From: CAXTSE01 sp964246985 | GTDB lineage: Bacteria; Actinomycetota; Actinomycetes; Actinomycetales; Microbacteriaceae | Direction of reading: 5' to 3' | NCBI GenBank assembly: GCA_964246985.1 | Contig: CAXTSE010000005.1 | Location: forward strand, 1 to 64,000 | DNA length: 64,000 bases | In this document: piece after piece, positions 22,268 through 30,297 of the stretch | Numbering within the stretch: the stretch's first letter is position 1 | Layout: the number at the start of each line of letters is the position of its first letter | Made by a program: the position numbers and the translations under genes | The notes under the pieces: model-generated | The model's database searches: none | Seen by the model: only the letters and a program-made list of their open reading frames with translations | What the model was told of the DNA's origin: nothing

Positions 22268-24157
22268 ATGGCGAGACGTGACCGTGGCCTGAAGCTGGGG
22301 TTGGCTGCGGTCGTCGCAGGAGTGCTGGCGCTATTCCCGATTCCCGCGCAGGCTGCGGGCACCAGCGAGCTCTTCGGAACTGTGACTCTGGGCTGGGCCC
22401 TCGACGGCACGAGCGTTCTGGCTTCGCCCGGTGAGGTGCGCGTCACGTATGGAAGCAAGAGCAGTCCGACGGCACCGGCTGTCTGGCAGACGCAGGAGTC
22501 GGTCGTCACGACCGCGGATGGCCGGTACAACGTGCCCGAGCTGGGGACTGGTCTGCACGCGCTGCGCTTCGAGTACGTCGGCCCATCAACCACGAGGTAC
22601 GAGAACGTCGTGGTGGACGACGGTGGGTCGGGCATCGTGCTCACGGGCGGACCGCGCACGGTAGACGTCAATCTCGCGCGCTACATAACCGTCGCGGGTC
22701 ACGTCGAGGTCGGCACGACCGGCAGATCTGCGGTCGCCGGTGAGGTGGTGGTGGCCTTCCGCTCGACACGCAGCGGACCCGCGGAGTTCGTGACGTCCAC
22801 AGACGCAGTCGGCGACTATTCGATCGAGGTCATCCAGAACGACTGGTTCATCGACTTCTCGCACTCGTCGGAACCTCAGCGGTATCCGGCCGCGGCGGCG
22901 TCGACACGATACGGCCCCGGCTTCTGGAGCTACAAGGGCACCTCGATCACGTCCAGCAATCAGGGCGTGACGGATTTCGACCAGATGCTCCTGCCCGCTA
23001 CGGGAGTGCGCGGGCAGATGGGCGGGCCAGGCTTCCCGCAAGCCGGCATCGAGGTGACGGTGGACCGTTACGACGCGACGACCCTGCAGTTCCTCGATTC
23101 GACGACCGTGGTGTCCCAGCCGGATGGGTACTGGGTCATTGAGACAGGACCTGGAGTCGCCTATGTCTACTTCGAGGACCCACTGCATCGATTGGGTTCG
23201 GGAGCTTTCAGGTATACGTCGTTCTACGACATCCCGGATGAGCTTGGCATCGCGCTCGGGCAGCTCGCTGACATCGGGAGCACTTACCTCTACCCAGGCG
23301 CGACGCTGACCGGGACGGTCAATGGGGGAGGCGTCACCCTTCCCGACCTCGCCGCGGGGTTCGTCCGCGTCGGAGTGGAGTATCACGACTTCAACGACGG
23401 GTGGGTCGACGCGGGATGGTCCTTCCAGGTGGAGCCTGACGGAAGCTTCACCATCGACGATCTTGCCGCTGGCTATCACGTGTACAGGTTCCGCGCGGTC
23501 TACGACGGACCACGGGGATACGCCGAGGTCGTGTCGCCGACGATGAACCCGCCGTCGGGTGCTCGCGTGACGTGGGATGCCGTGCTTCCCGTGCCCCAGG
23601 TGCTGGACCTCACGGTGTATCGATTCTGGAGCGAACAGAACCAGTCTCACTTCTACACGGCGGACGAAGCCGAACGTGACTTCGTGATCGCGAGCTACTC
23701 CGATGCTGAGTGGCTGTATGAGGGGGCGGCCTACTCGGCTCTTTCGATGCCCGTCGGCGGCGCAGTCCCGCTGTACCGCTTCTGGTCCGAGCGATACCGG
23801 GGTCACTTCTACACAGTCTCGGAATCAGAGCGAGACTTCGTGATCGCCGCCTACACCGACGATGAGTGGCAGTACGAAGGCGTCGCCTACTACGTCATCC
23901 CGGTTGATCTCGATGTGCCTGGCTCGCAGGCAGTCGCTCGCTTCTGGTCGGCCCGATCAGGGCACCACTTCTACACCGCCGATGCTGGCGAGGCCGACGC
24001 AGTCAAGACCCGCTACCCACCGGATGTGTGGGCATTCGAGGGCGATGCTTTCAGGGTCTTCCCTGTGCCTGCCGCGGCCGGTGCGTCTGTGCAGGAATCG
24101 CCGGAAACGCCTGTACTCGTTCGTCCGATTCTCGAGGGTGCCGTCCCGCTGGCCTGA
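22268..24157 (+). CDS. Secreted protein with Ig/CNA-like repeats and three C-terminal DUF5648 repeats
   Basis: 629-aa exported protein. The signal peptide (residues 1-29, ending AQA) follows a GGGAGCGAG ribosome site. The first 440 or so residues are beta-rich modules with carboxypeptidase-regulatory/CNA-B-like phrases such as TTADGRYNVPELGTGLHALRF, VSQPDGYWVIE and VEPDGSFTIDDLAAGYHVYRF. The C-terminus has three repeats of about 48 residues, each reading roughly YRFWS-HFYT-ERDFVI-Y-DEW-YEG-AY, the DUF5648 pattern, thought to be a beta-trefoil, possibly glycan-binding. No anchor or sorting motif is seen, so it is probably released or bound to wall glycans. It follows the polysaccharide operon but has its own promoter and terminator, and its base composition looks less GC-biased than its neighbours. 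Confidence 0.82.
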   Translation: MARRDRGLKLGLAAVVAGVLALFPIPAQAAGTSELFGTVTLGWALDGTSVLASPGEVRVTYGSKSSPTAPAVWQTQESVVTTADGRYNVPELGTGLHALRFEYVGPSTTRYENVVVDDGGSGIVLTGGPRTVDVNLARYITVAGHVEVGTTGRSAVAGEVVVAFRSTRSGPAEFVTSTDAVGDYSIEVIQNDWFIDFSHSSEPQRYPAAAASTRYGPGFWSYKGTSITSSNQGVTDFDQMLLPATGVRGQMGGPGFPQAGIEVTVDRYDATTLQFLDSTTVVSQPDGYWVIETGPGVAYVYFEDPLHRLGSGAFRYTSFYDIPDELGIALGQLADIGSTYLYPGATLTGTVNGGGVTLPDLAAGFVRVGVEYHDFNDGWVDAGWSFQVEPDGSFTIDDLAAGYHVYRFRAVYDGPRGYAEVVSPTMNPPSGARVTWDAVLPVPQVLDLTVYRFWSEQNQSHFYTADEAERDFVIASYSDAEWLYEGAAYSALSMPVGGAVPLYRFWSERYRGHFYTVSESERDFVIAAYTDDEWQYEGVAYYVIPVDLDVPGSQAVARFWSARSGHHFYTADAGEADAVKTRYPPDVWAFEGDAFRVFPVPAAAGASVQESPETPVLVRPILEGAVPLA

Positions 24158-24174
24158 CAGGCGGCGTACAGGCA

Positions 24175-24207
24175 GAACGGGCCGCCCCCGAGGGGAGCGG
24201 CCCGTTC
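24175..24207. terminator. Intrinsic terminator shared by the DUF5648 gene and glnA (convergent)
   Basis: Same 11-bp stem GAACGGGCCGC/GCGGCCCGTTC as at 22106-22139, with one C fewer in the loop. It lies between two convergent stops (24157 and 24229), so it can act in both directions. Confidence 0.75.
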
Positions 24208-24228
24208 TCGCGTGCGGGGACTAGACGA

Positions 24229-25665
24229 TCAGACGCCGAAGTACAGCTCGTACTCGAACGGGTGCGGGCGCTGCGCGAACGGCAGCAGCTCGAACTCGCG
24301 CTTGTAGGCGATCCAGGTCTCGATCAGGTCCTTCGTGAACACGCCGCCCTCGAGCAGGAACTCGTGGTCCTGCTCGAGCGCGATCAGCGCCGCGTCGAGC
24401 GAGGCGGGCACCTGCGGGATGTTCTTGGCCTCCTCGGGGGGAAGCTCGTAGAGGTCCTTGTCGACGGGCTCGTGCGGCTCGATCTTGTTCTTGATGCCGT
24501 CGATGCCGGCCATCAGCTGCACCGCGAAGGCGAGGTACGGGTTGCCGGAGGCGTCGGGCGCGCGGAACTCGATGCGCTTGGCCTTCGGGTTGGTGCCCGT
24601 GATCGGGATGCGGATCGACGCCGAGCGGTTGCCGGCCGAGTAGACCAGGTTGACCGGGGCCTCGAAGCCGGGGATCAGGCGGTGGTACGAGTTGACCGTC
24701 GGGTTCGTGAAGGCCAGGACGGCGGGAGCGTGCTTGAGCAGACCGCCGATGTACCAGCGCGCGATGTCGCTCAGCCCGCCGTAGCCCTTCTCGTCGTAGA
24801 AGAGGGGCTCGCCGTCGTTCCACAGCGACTGGTGGGTGTGCATGCCCGATCCGTTGTCGCCCATGAGCGGCTTCGGCATGAAGGTGGCGACCTTGCCCCA
24901 CTCGAGGGCGGTGTTCTTGACGATGTACTTGAACTTCAGGATGTCGTCGGCGGCGTGCACCATCGTGTCGAACTTGTAGTTGATCTCGCCCTGGCCGGCG
25001 GTGCCGACCTCGTGGTGTCCGCGCTCGACCTCGAGACCGGCGTCGATCAGCTTGAGCATGATGTCGTCGCGCATGTCGCCGTGCTTGTCGAGCGGGCTGA
25101 CCGGGAAGTACCCGCCCTTGTAGGGGGTCTTGTTCGACAGGTTGCCGCCCTCCTCGGCGCGACCCGTGTTCCAGGCGGCCTCGTCGGAGTCGACCTCGTA
25201 GTAGCTCTTGTTCTGCTTCACCTCGTAGCGCACGTCGTCGAAGATGTAGAACTCCGCCTCGGGTGCGAAGAAGGCCGTGTCGGCGATACCCGTGGAGGCC
25301 AGGTACTTCTCGGCCTTCTTGGCGATCTGGCGCGGGTCACGCGAGTAGATCTCGCCGTTGCGCGGGTTATAGATGTCGAAGACCAGGATCAGGGTGCGCT
25401 CGGTGCGGAACGCGTCGAGGTAGGCGGTCGACACGTCGGGGATGAGCTGCAGGTCGGACTCGTGGATCGACTGGAAGCCGCGGATCGAGGAGCCGTCGAA
25501 CATCTGGCCGACGGTGAAGAAGTCCTCGTCGACGGTGGAGGCAGGGATGGTCAGGTGCTGCTGGATGCCGGGAAGATCGGTGAACCGGATGTCGAGGAAC
25601 TTGACATCGGTGTCCTTGATGAACTTCAGGACCTCGGACGAGTCGGCGAACATGGGGGTGGACAT
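24229..25665 (-). CDS. glnA: Glutamine synthetase type I (principal, adenylylation-competent)
   Basis: Main ammonium-assimilating enzyme; 478 aa, dodecameric type I-beta. It carries MFDGSSIRGF, the metal-binding EAEFYIFDD and HHEVGTAGQGEINY, MPKPLMGDNGSGMHTHQSL, and NRSASIRIP. The adenylylation site lies in KDLYELPPEEAKNIPQVP (Tyr about 405), the target of GlnE encoded at 14.3-17.2 kb. The C-terminus ends HPFEYELYFGV as in actinobacterial GlnA. ATG at 25665. A four-element GlnR-type box lies 74-111 bp upstream of the start, implying induction under nitrogen limitation. Divergent from the RDD gene. Confidence 0.96.
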   Translation of the reverse strand: MSTPMFADSSEVLKFIKDTDVKFLDIRFTDLPGIQQHLTIPASTVDEDFFTVGQMFDGSSIRGFQSIHESDLQLIPDVSTAYLDAFRTERTLILVFDIYNPRNGEIYSRDPRQIAKKAEKYLASTGIADTAFFAPEAEFYIFDDVRYEVKQNKSYYEVDSDEAAWNTGRAEEGGNLSNKTPYKGGYFPVSPLDKHGDMRDDIMLKLIDAGLEVERGHHEVGTAGQGEINYKFDTMVHAADDILKFKYIVKNTALEWGKVATFMPKPLMGDNGSGMHTHQSLWNDGEPLFYDEKGYGGLSDIARWYIGGLLKHAPAVLAFTNPTVNSYHRLIPGFEAPVNLVYSAGNRSASIRIPITGTNPKAKRIEFRAPDASGNPYLAFAVQLMAGIDGIKNKIEPHEPVDKDLYELPPEEAKNIPQVPASLDAALIALEQDHEFLLEGGVFTKDLIETWIAYKREFELLPFAQRPHPFEYELYFGV

Positions 25666-25738
25666 AGGAGGTACTCCAAGGGCCGTGGAACGGGGTGGGA
25701 CTGCCGACGGCAGCCTCTGAGCAGGCTATGGGTACCCG

Positions 25739-25776
25739 GTTTCCCGACCGTCACCGCCATGTTTCGGGCGTGTTAC
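25739..25776 (-). promoter_or_regulatory. GlnR binding box upstream of glnA
   Basis: On the minus strand: GTAAC-N6-GAAAC-N6-GTGAC-N6-GAAAC. This is the full a-b-a-b arrangement described for actinobacterial GlnR (gTnAC-n6-GaAAC repeated twice), with all three spacers exactly 6 bp. It sits between divergent glnA and the RDD gene, at the right distance upstream of the glnA start. Confidence 0.85.
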
Positions 25777-25791
25777 GGGGACGTGGACACC

Positions 25792-25797
25792 TAGGCT
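25792..25797 (+). promoter_or_regulatory. -10 element, leaderless promoter of the RDD gene
   Basis: TAGGCT, then seven bases to the ATG at 25805; no separate ribosome binding site. Confidence 0.6.
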
Positions 25798-25804
25798 GAG
25801 AGGC

Positions 25805-26218
25805 ATGAGCGAGCCCTCCGAGAACCGCTGGCCGGGTGAGCGACTCGGGCTCCCGCAGTCCGGACCGCGGTCGGTCGCCCGCCTCGGCCGGCGCATCGCG
25901 GCGCTCGCGATCGACTGGCTCATCGCATCCGTCCTCTCCCTCGCATTCTTCTCGCGGGGCGGATGGCAGACGGACCCGCTGATCACCCTGGCGATCTTCG
26001 CCGGTCTTCAGGCGGTCGCGATCGTGATCCTGAACGGCAGCATCGGACACCTGCTGCTGCGGATGCGCGTGGTGCCGCTGGTGGGCGGCTCGCTCGCGCC
26101 GTGGCGTCCGCTCGTGCGCACGCTGCTTCTGTGTCTGTTCATCCCCGCCGTCGTGTTCGACAAGGATCAGCGGGGCGTGCACGACATCGTGGCCGGCACG
26201 CTGCTCGTGCGGGTCTGA
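25805..26218 (+). CDS. RDD family membrane protein
   Basis: 137-aa membrane protein with the RDD signature: Arg in RLGRRIAALAIDWLIA (Arg and Asp at the start of the first helix) and a second Asp in VVFDKDQRGVHDIVAGTLLV near the C-terminus. Three hydrophobic segments are visible (about residues 30-48, 57-80, 98-118). RDD proteins are linked to ion or small-molecule transport, but the role of this short form is unknown. It diverges from glnA across the GlnR box, so GlnR could influence it too, although its own -10 lies 16 bp beyond the box. Confidence 0.88.
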   Translation: MSEPSENRWPGERLGLPQSGPRSVARLGRRIAALAIDWLIASVLSLAFFSRGGWQTDPLITLAIFAGLQAVAIVILNGSIGHLLLRMRVVPLVGGSLAPWRPLVRTLLLCLFIPAVVFDKDQRGVHDIVAGTLLVRV

Positions 26219-26233
26219 TCAGCCCGAGTCTGA

Positions 26234-26947
26234 TCAGCGAGGACGCGGGGCGCGCGCCTTGGTCGGGTCGACGCCCTTCGGGATCGGCATGTTGTTGCGA
26301 CCGAGCGAGCTCAGGCGGTTGCTGACAGCCGAGACCTCGGCCTTGGTCAGCGAGTTCTTGTAGCGCGCGAGCTTCGACGGCACCTTGTGCAGGGGAGTGG
26401 AGTCGGGATCGGGGCCGACGTAGACCATGTTGATCGGCACGTTGGGCAGCACGCGGCTGACATTCGCGCGCTCCTTGTCGAGCATCACCTGGGTGCGCGA
26501 GCGCGGACCCTCGCCGATGAGCACCACCCCGCCGCGGCCGACGGCGCGGTAGACGGCGTCGGAGGTGCGGGGACTGACGTTGACCGGCATCTCGCTGCCG
26601 ACCCAGCTGCGGCGGAGGCCGTTCTTCAAGACGGCGCCGACAGCGCCCGGCTGCCCGGCGATCTGCGAGTAGGCGGCCTTCTCGGCGCGACGGCCGAGCA
26701 CGATGAGGCCGATCAGCACGCCCGCCAGCACTCCCGCGACGATGTACAGCACCAGGCCGAGCACATTGCCGGGCGCAAGCAGGAGGCCGAGGACGATGCC
26801 GAGGCCGGTCGGCACGACGATCGCGCCGATCAGCAGCCAGACGATCGAGGAGTCGTAGCGGCGGGTCATCTGGAAGACCTGCCACATCTGCTTCAGACGG
26901 CCGGGCTCTTTCGCGGGTGTGCCCGAGGGCGCAGTGGGACGTGCCAT
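26234..26947 (-). CDS. DUF4191 domain membrane protein
   Basis: 237-aa protein conserved in actinobacteria next to lipA, as here. A short cytoplasmic N-terminus (LKQMWQVFQMTRRYD) is followed by two transmembrane helices (about residues 36-58 and 64-86) and a roughly 140-residue cytoplasmic domain with GRRAEKAAYSQIAGQPGA, VSPRTSDAVYRAVGRGGVVLIGEGP and NKVPSKLARYKNSLTKAEVSAV-like blocks that define the family. No catalytic motif is known. The conserved pairing with lipoate genes suggests, but does not prove, a link to lipoyl metabolism. It lies 18 bp downstream of lipA on the same strand. Confidence 0.88.
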   Translation of the reverse strand: MARPTAPSGTPAKEPGRLKQMWQVFQMTRRYDSSIVWLLIGAIVVPTGLGIVLGLLLAPGNVLGLVLYIVAGVLAGVLIGLIVLGRRAEKAAYSQIAGQPGAVGAVLKNGLRRSWVGSEMPVNVSPRTSDAVYRAVGRGGVVLIGEGPRSRTQVMLDKERANVSRVLPNVPINMVYVGPDPDSTPLHKVPSKLARYKNSLTKAEVSAVSNRLSSLGRNNMPIPKGVDPTKARAPRPR

Positions 26948-26953
26948 GCGATC

Positions 26954-26959
26954 AGGATA
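26954..26959 (-). promoter_or_regulatory. -10 element of the DUF4191 gene
   Basis: TATCCT on the minus strand with a six-base gap to the ATG at 26947; it would give a leaderless transcript in addition to read-through from lipA. Confidence 0.45.
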
Positions 26960-26965
26960 CCGGCC

Positions 26966-27973
26966 TCATGACACCGCCTGCGCGAATCCGCTGTCGGCGT
27001 CCGCGGCGTCCGCGAGGTGCTGGAGGTGGGCGGGCACCTCCCACCCCTTCGCCCGCATCGACCGCGCCCAGAGCCGCCCGGCGCGGTAGCTCGAGCGCAC
27101 GAGCGGGCCGGCGAGCACGCCGAGGAATCCGATGTCCTCCGCCTCGTCCCGGATGTCGACGAACTCGGCCGGGGTGACCCAGCGCGCCACCGGGAGGTGC
27201 CGTGGGCTCGGCCGCAGGTACTGGGTGACCGTGATGATGTCGGTGCCCGCGTCATGCAGGTCGTGCAGAGCCTGGCTGATCTCTGCCCGATCCTCGCCCA
27301 TGCCGAGGATCAGGTTCGACTTGGTGATCAGGCCGGCGGCTCGCGCCTGGGTGAGCACGTCGAGCGACCGCTCGTATCGGAAGGCCGGGCGGATGCGCTT
27401 GAAGATCCGCGGGACCGTCTCGACATTGTGGGCGAAGACCTCGGGCCTCGACGAGAACACCTCGGCGAGGAGGCTCGGATCGCCCGAGAAGTCGGTCGCC
27501 AGGATCTCGACGCCGGTTCCGGGGTTCGCGGCGTGGATCGCGCGCACCGTCTCGGCGTGCAGCCAGGCGCCCTCATCGGGCAGGTCGTCGCGCGCGACTC
27601 CCGTCACCGTCGCGTAGCGCAGCCCCATCCGCACGACCGACTCGGCGACGCGACGCGGCTCGTCACGGTCATAGTCGGCGGGCTTCCCGGTGTCGATCTG
27701 GCAGAAGTCGCATCGCCGGGTGCACTGGCTGCCGCCGATGAGGAAGGTCGCCTCCTTGTCCTCCCAGCACTCGTAGATGTTGGGGCAGCCGGCCTCCTGG
27801 CAGACGGTGTGCAGATCCTCGTCCTTCACGAGATGCTGCAGTGCCGTGTACTCGGGTCCCATGCGGGCGCGGGTCTTGATCCACTCGGGCTTCCGCTCGA
27901 TGGGAGTCTCGGCGTTGCGCACCTCGAGCCGCAGGAGCTTTCGGCCGGATGCGTCGATCTGCTGGGCGGTCAT
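26966..27973 (-). CDS. lipA: Lipoyl synthase
   Basis: Radical-SAM enzyme of 335 aa that inserts two sulfurs into octanoyl groups on lipoyl domains, such as the one on SucB encoded at 30.3-32.1 kb. The auxiliary cluster Cys are in CQEAGCPNIYECW and the radical-SAM triad in CTRRCDFCQID; the C-terminal RSSYRAG motif carries the conserved Ser ligand. The ATG overlaps the lipB stop by four bases (ATGA), indicating translational coupling in a lipB-lipA operon. Confidence 0.95.
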   Translation of the reverse strand: MTAQQIDASGRKLLRLEVRNAETPIERKPEWIKTRARMGPEYTALQHLVKDEDLHTVCQEAGCPNIYECWEDKEATFLIGGSQCTRRCDFCQIDTGKPADYDRDEPRRVAESVVRMGLRYATVTGVARDDLPDEGAWLHAETVRAIHAANPGTGVEILATDFSGDPSLLAEVFSSRPEVFAHNVETVPRIFKRIRPAFRYERSLDVLTQARAAGLITKSNLILGMGEDRAEISQALHDLHDAGTDIITVTQYLRPSPRHLPVARWVTPAEFVDIRDEAEDIGFLGVLAGPLVRSSYRAGRLWARSMRAKGWEVPAHLQHLADAADADSGFAQAVS

Positions 27974-28727
27974 CGTGCGGCTCCTGCGGGGATGGGCGCC
28001 AGACTCGGCGTGAGATGGTCGGCGAAGTGCCGTTCGATGAGGGGGACGACGTCGGCGGGCGTGACCTCGTGCCCGACCTCGCGGCTGATGCTGGTGAGTC
28101 CGGCATCGGCGATGCCGCAGGCGACGATCGCGTCGTAGGCGTCGAACGCGTTGCTGCAGTTGAGCGAGAACCCGTGCATCGTCACGCCCTCGGCGACGCG
28201 GATGCCGATGGCGGCGATCTTCTCGCCGCTCGGTCGCAGGTCGTCGACGAGCCAGACCCCGCTGCGACCGTCGACGCGGACGCCTCGCACGCCGAGCTCG
28301 TGGAGAACGAGCTGCTGGGCGTCAGCGAAGGCGTCGGCGGCCAGCGCTTCGTCGCCGCCTTCCGGCCNNNNNNNNNNACGCCGAGATCGGCGAGCACCGC
28401 GATCAGCATCCCCTCGAGGCGCCGCACGTACGCGACGACGTCGATCGGATCGGCGAGACGGACGATCGGATACCCGACCAGCTGGCCGGGACCATGCCAG
28501 GTGATCTTGCCCCCGCGATCCACATCGATCACCGGGGTGCCGTCGGTGGGCCGCTCATGGGCCTCGGTGCGCTTTCCCGCCGTGTAGACGGACGGGTGCT
28601 CGAGGAGGAGGACGGTATCGGGCGCCCGGCCGCTGACGACGTCGGCGTGCAGAGCACGCTGGGTGTCGAGAGCGACCGAATACGGCACGGAGTTGGCGCT
28701 TAGCCCCGTGACGACGTAGTCGACCAC
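27970..28727 (-). CDS. lipB: Octanoyl-[acyl-carrier-protein]:protein octanoyltransferase, interrupted by an assembly gap
   Basis: Transfers octanoate from ACP to lipoyl domains, the step before LipA. The N-terminal part (GTG start at 28727) has LLLEHPSVYTAGKR and GGKITWHGPGQLVGYP; the C-terminal part has RSGVWLVDDLRPSGEKIAAIGIRVAEGVTMHGFSLNCSN with the catalytic Lys and Cys. Ten N (28368-28377) lie between them and the two halves are in different frames across exactly ten bases, which is expected if ten is an arbitrary gap size. Beyond the gap the frame reads about 25 extra residues (PEGGDEALAADAFADAQQLVL) before the conserved RSGVW, which most LipB proteins lack. The gene is probably intact in the organism. 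Confidence 0.88.
28368..28377. other. Assembly gap (10 N) inside lipB
   Basis: Ten undetermined bases, the usual placeholder for a scaffold join of unknown length. Sequence and frame across it cannot be trusted. Confidence 0.98.
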
Positions 28728-28733
28728 GCGTTC

Positions 28734-28739
28734 AGACTA
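28734..28739 (-). promoter_or_regulatory. -10 element, leaderless promoter of lipB-lipA
   Basis: TAGTCT on the minus strand and a six-base gap to the GTG start at 28727. Confidence 0.55.
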
Positions 28740-28847
28740 ACCCCGAAATGCGGCCGCGGCTCCCTCCACGCGTCGGCCCGAGGTGCGGAGTCCACGGGAC
28801 GCTCTCGATCACCATCCGCGCGTCTTCGGCTCCGCGAGTCTCGGGGG

Positions 28848-30290
28848 GTGAATCCCTCGACCGTCACCGAGCTCCCGACGATCGCGGGCTATCGGCCGCT
28901 GCGCGTCATCGGCCGGGGCCGTCGGGGCGGCGAGGTCTGGCTCGGAATCGGCGATGACGGCTCGCAGGTCGCGCTGACGGTCGTCTCGGACAGCGGCGAC
29001 GGCATCGCGGCGCTTGGACGCGAGGTGGCCGCCCTCGACCGCGCGGCGGGCGATCACGTCGTGCGCCTGCTCGATCTCGACCTCACGCCGGCGACGACGG
29101 TGATGGTGTTCGAGAGACTTGCCGGAGGAGATCTCGCCGACATGCTGTCGCGGCGTCCTGAGCTGGCGGCGGGGGAGGCGGTCACCATCCTGGCGCCGCT
29201 CGCCCTGACGGTCGATCGTCTGCACGCGTCGGGTGTCGCGCACGGGGGACTGCATCCGGGGCGGGTGCTCTTCCGGTCGGACGGGGCGCCGGTGATCACA
29301 GGCTTCGGTACCGCGATGCTCTTCGCCGAGAATGCGCCCGAGGTGGTGCGCGAGGCGGTCGAGGGGGTCGCCGCTGATCGTGCGGCTCTGATCTCGCTCG
29401 CCGTCGCGGTGCTCGGGCGGGTGGCGGGCCCGCGCGCGAAGGTGGCCGTGCAGCTGTCGGCGCGCATCGCGGCAGCACCTCCGGCGCAGGTGGCGACGCT
29501 GCTCGCCACGGCCGTCTTCGAGCTGGCCACGCCGTTGCCGGTGAGCTTCGCCGCCCCGACCCCGGAGGTCGACGGCGACCCGGCGACGGCCGGTCGAGTC
29601 GTCCCGGTGACGGAGCCGGCGGACGGCGCAGGCAGGCAGCGGGTGGCGGCGCGGACGCGGGCTGCATCGAGACTCCGAGCCGTGATCGGGCCGGACGGCT
29701 CGCTCGCGTCGGTGCTGGAACGCGGGCCCTCGGCGGGGCTGCGCGCTGCGGCCGCGAGTCGCTGGTCCGCCTGGAGCTCGCGCCGTCGACGGGGGACGCT
29801 CGCCGTCACCGCAGCCCTGCTCGCCCTGGTCGTCGCTGGCGTGATGGTCCCTGACGCGGGCCCGTCGGAACCGGGTCTGCCGGTGGCCCAGGCGGGCGGC
29901 GGCGCGACGCCGGACTCCGCGGGGGAGGACGCGGCCTCCGATGACGCCGACGCCGAGGACGCGCGCCTCGGCGACGACCCCCTGGTCGCCACGGCTGCTC
30001 TGCTCGAACTGCGCGCACGCTGCTTCATCGAGCTGTCCCTGCTCTGCCTCGACGAGGTGGATCAGCAGGGATCGGCCGCCCTCGAGGACGACCAGGCCGC
30101 GGTGGCCGCCGTCCTGGCGGGCGGCGAGCTGCCGCCGCGCATGGGCTTCGACCCCGCGGTCGCCGTCGTGACAGAGCGGCTCGGCGATTCGGCGCTCGTA
30201 TCGCTCGGGCCGGACAGCGCTTCGGCCTCGCTCCTCGTGATGAGGGGCGAGGCCGGATGGCGCATCCGGGACTACATCGCGGTCGAGTGA
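28848..30290 (+). CDS. Membrane pseudokinase (Ser/Thr kinase fold, catalytically dead) with extracytoplasmic domain
   Basis: 480 aa. Residues about 15-230 follow the bacterial Ser/Thr kinase fold: glycine loop IGRGRRGGEVWLG, AGGDLADML, LTVDRLHASGVAHGGLHPGRVLF, and an activation-loop region. All key residues are lost: the VAxK lysine is Thr (VALTVV), the HRD-D-N catalytic loop is HGG-H-R, and DFG is GFG. It should therefore bind rather than phosphorylate. A basic linker leads to one transmembrane helix (about residues 323-342) and an acidic roughly 135-residue extracytoplasmic domain. Pseudokinase domains in actinobacteria, for example in MviN, recruit FHA-type partners. GTG at 28848 is the first in-frame start but has no ribosome site at a normal distance. 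Confidence 0.8.
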   Translation: MNPSTVTELPTIAGYRPLRVIGRGRRGGEVWLGIGDDGSQVALTVVSDSGDGIAALGREVAALDRAAGDHVVRLLDLDLTPATTVMVFERLAGGDLADMLSRRPELAAGEAVTILAPLALTVDRLHASGVAHGGLHPGRVLFRSDGAPVITGFGTAMLFAENAPEVVREAVEGVAADRAALISLAVAVLGRVAGPRAKVAVQLSARIAAAPPAQVATLLATAVFELATPLPVSFAAPTPEVDGDPATAGRVVPVTEPADGAGRQRVAARTRAASRLRAVIGPDGSLASVLERGPSAGLRAAAASRWSAWSSRRRRGTLAVTAALLALVVAGVMVPDAGPSEPGLPVAQAGGGATPDSAGEDAASDDADAEDARLGDDPLVATAALLELRARCFIELSLLCLDEVDQQGSAALEDDQAAVAAVLAGGELPPRMGFDPAVAVVTERLGDSALVSLGPDSASASLLVMRGEAGWRIRDYIAVE

Positions 30291-30297
30291 GCGAGCG

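Noticed and set aside
22106..24207. Flanking hairpins as terminal inverted repeats of an insertion sequence
   Set aside because: There is no transposase and no target-site duplication, and each hairpin sits where a terminator is expected.
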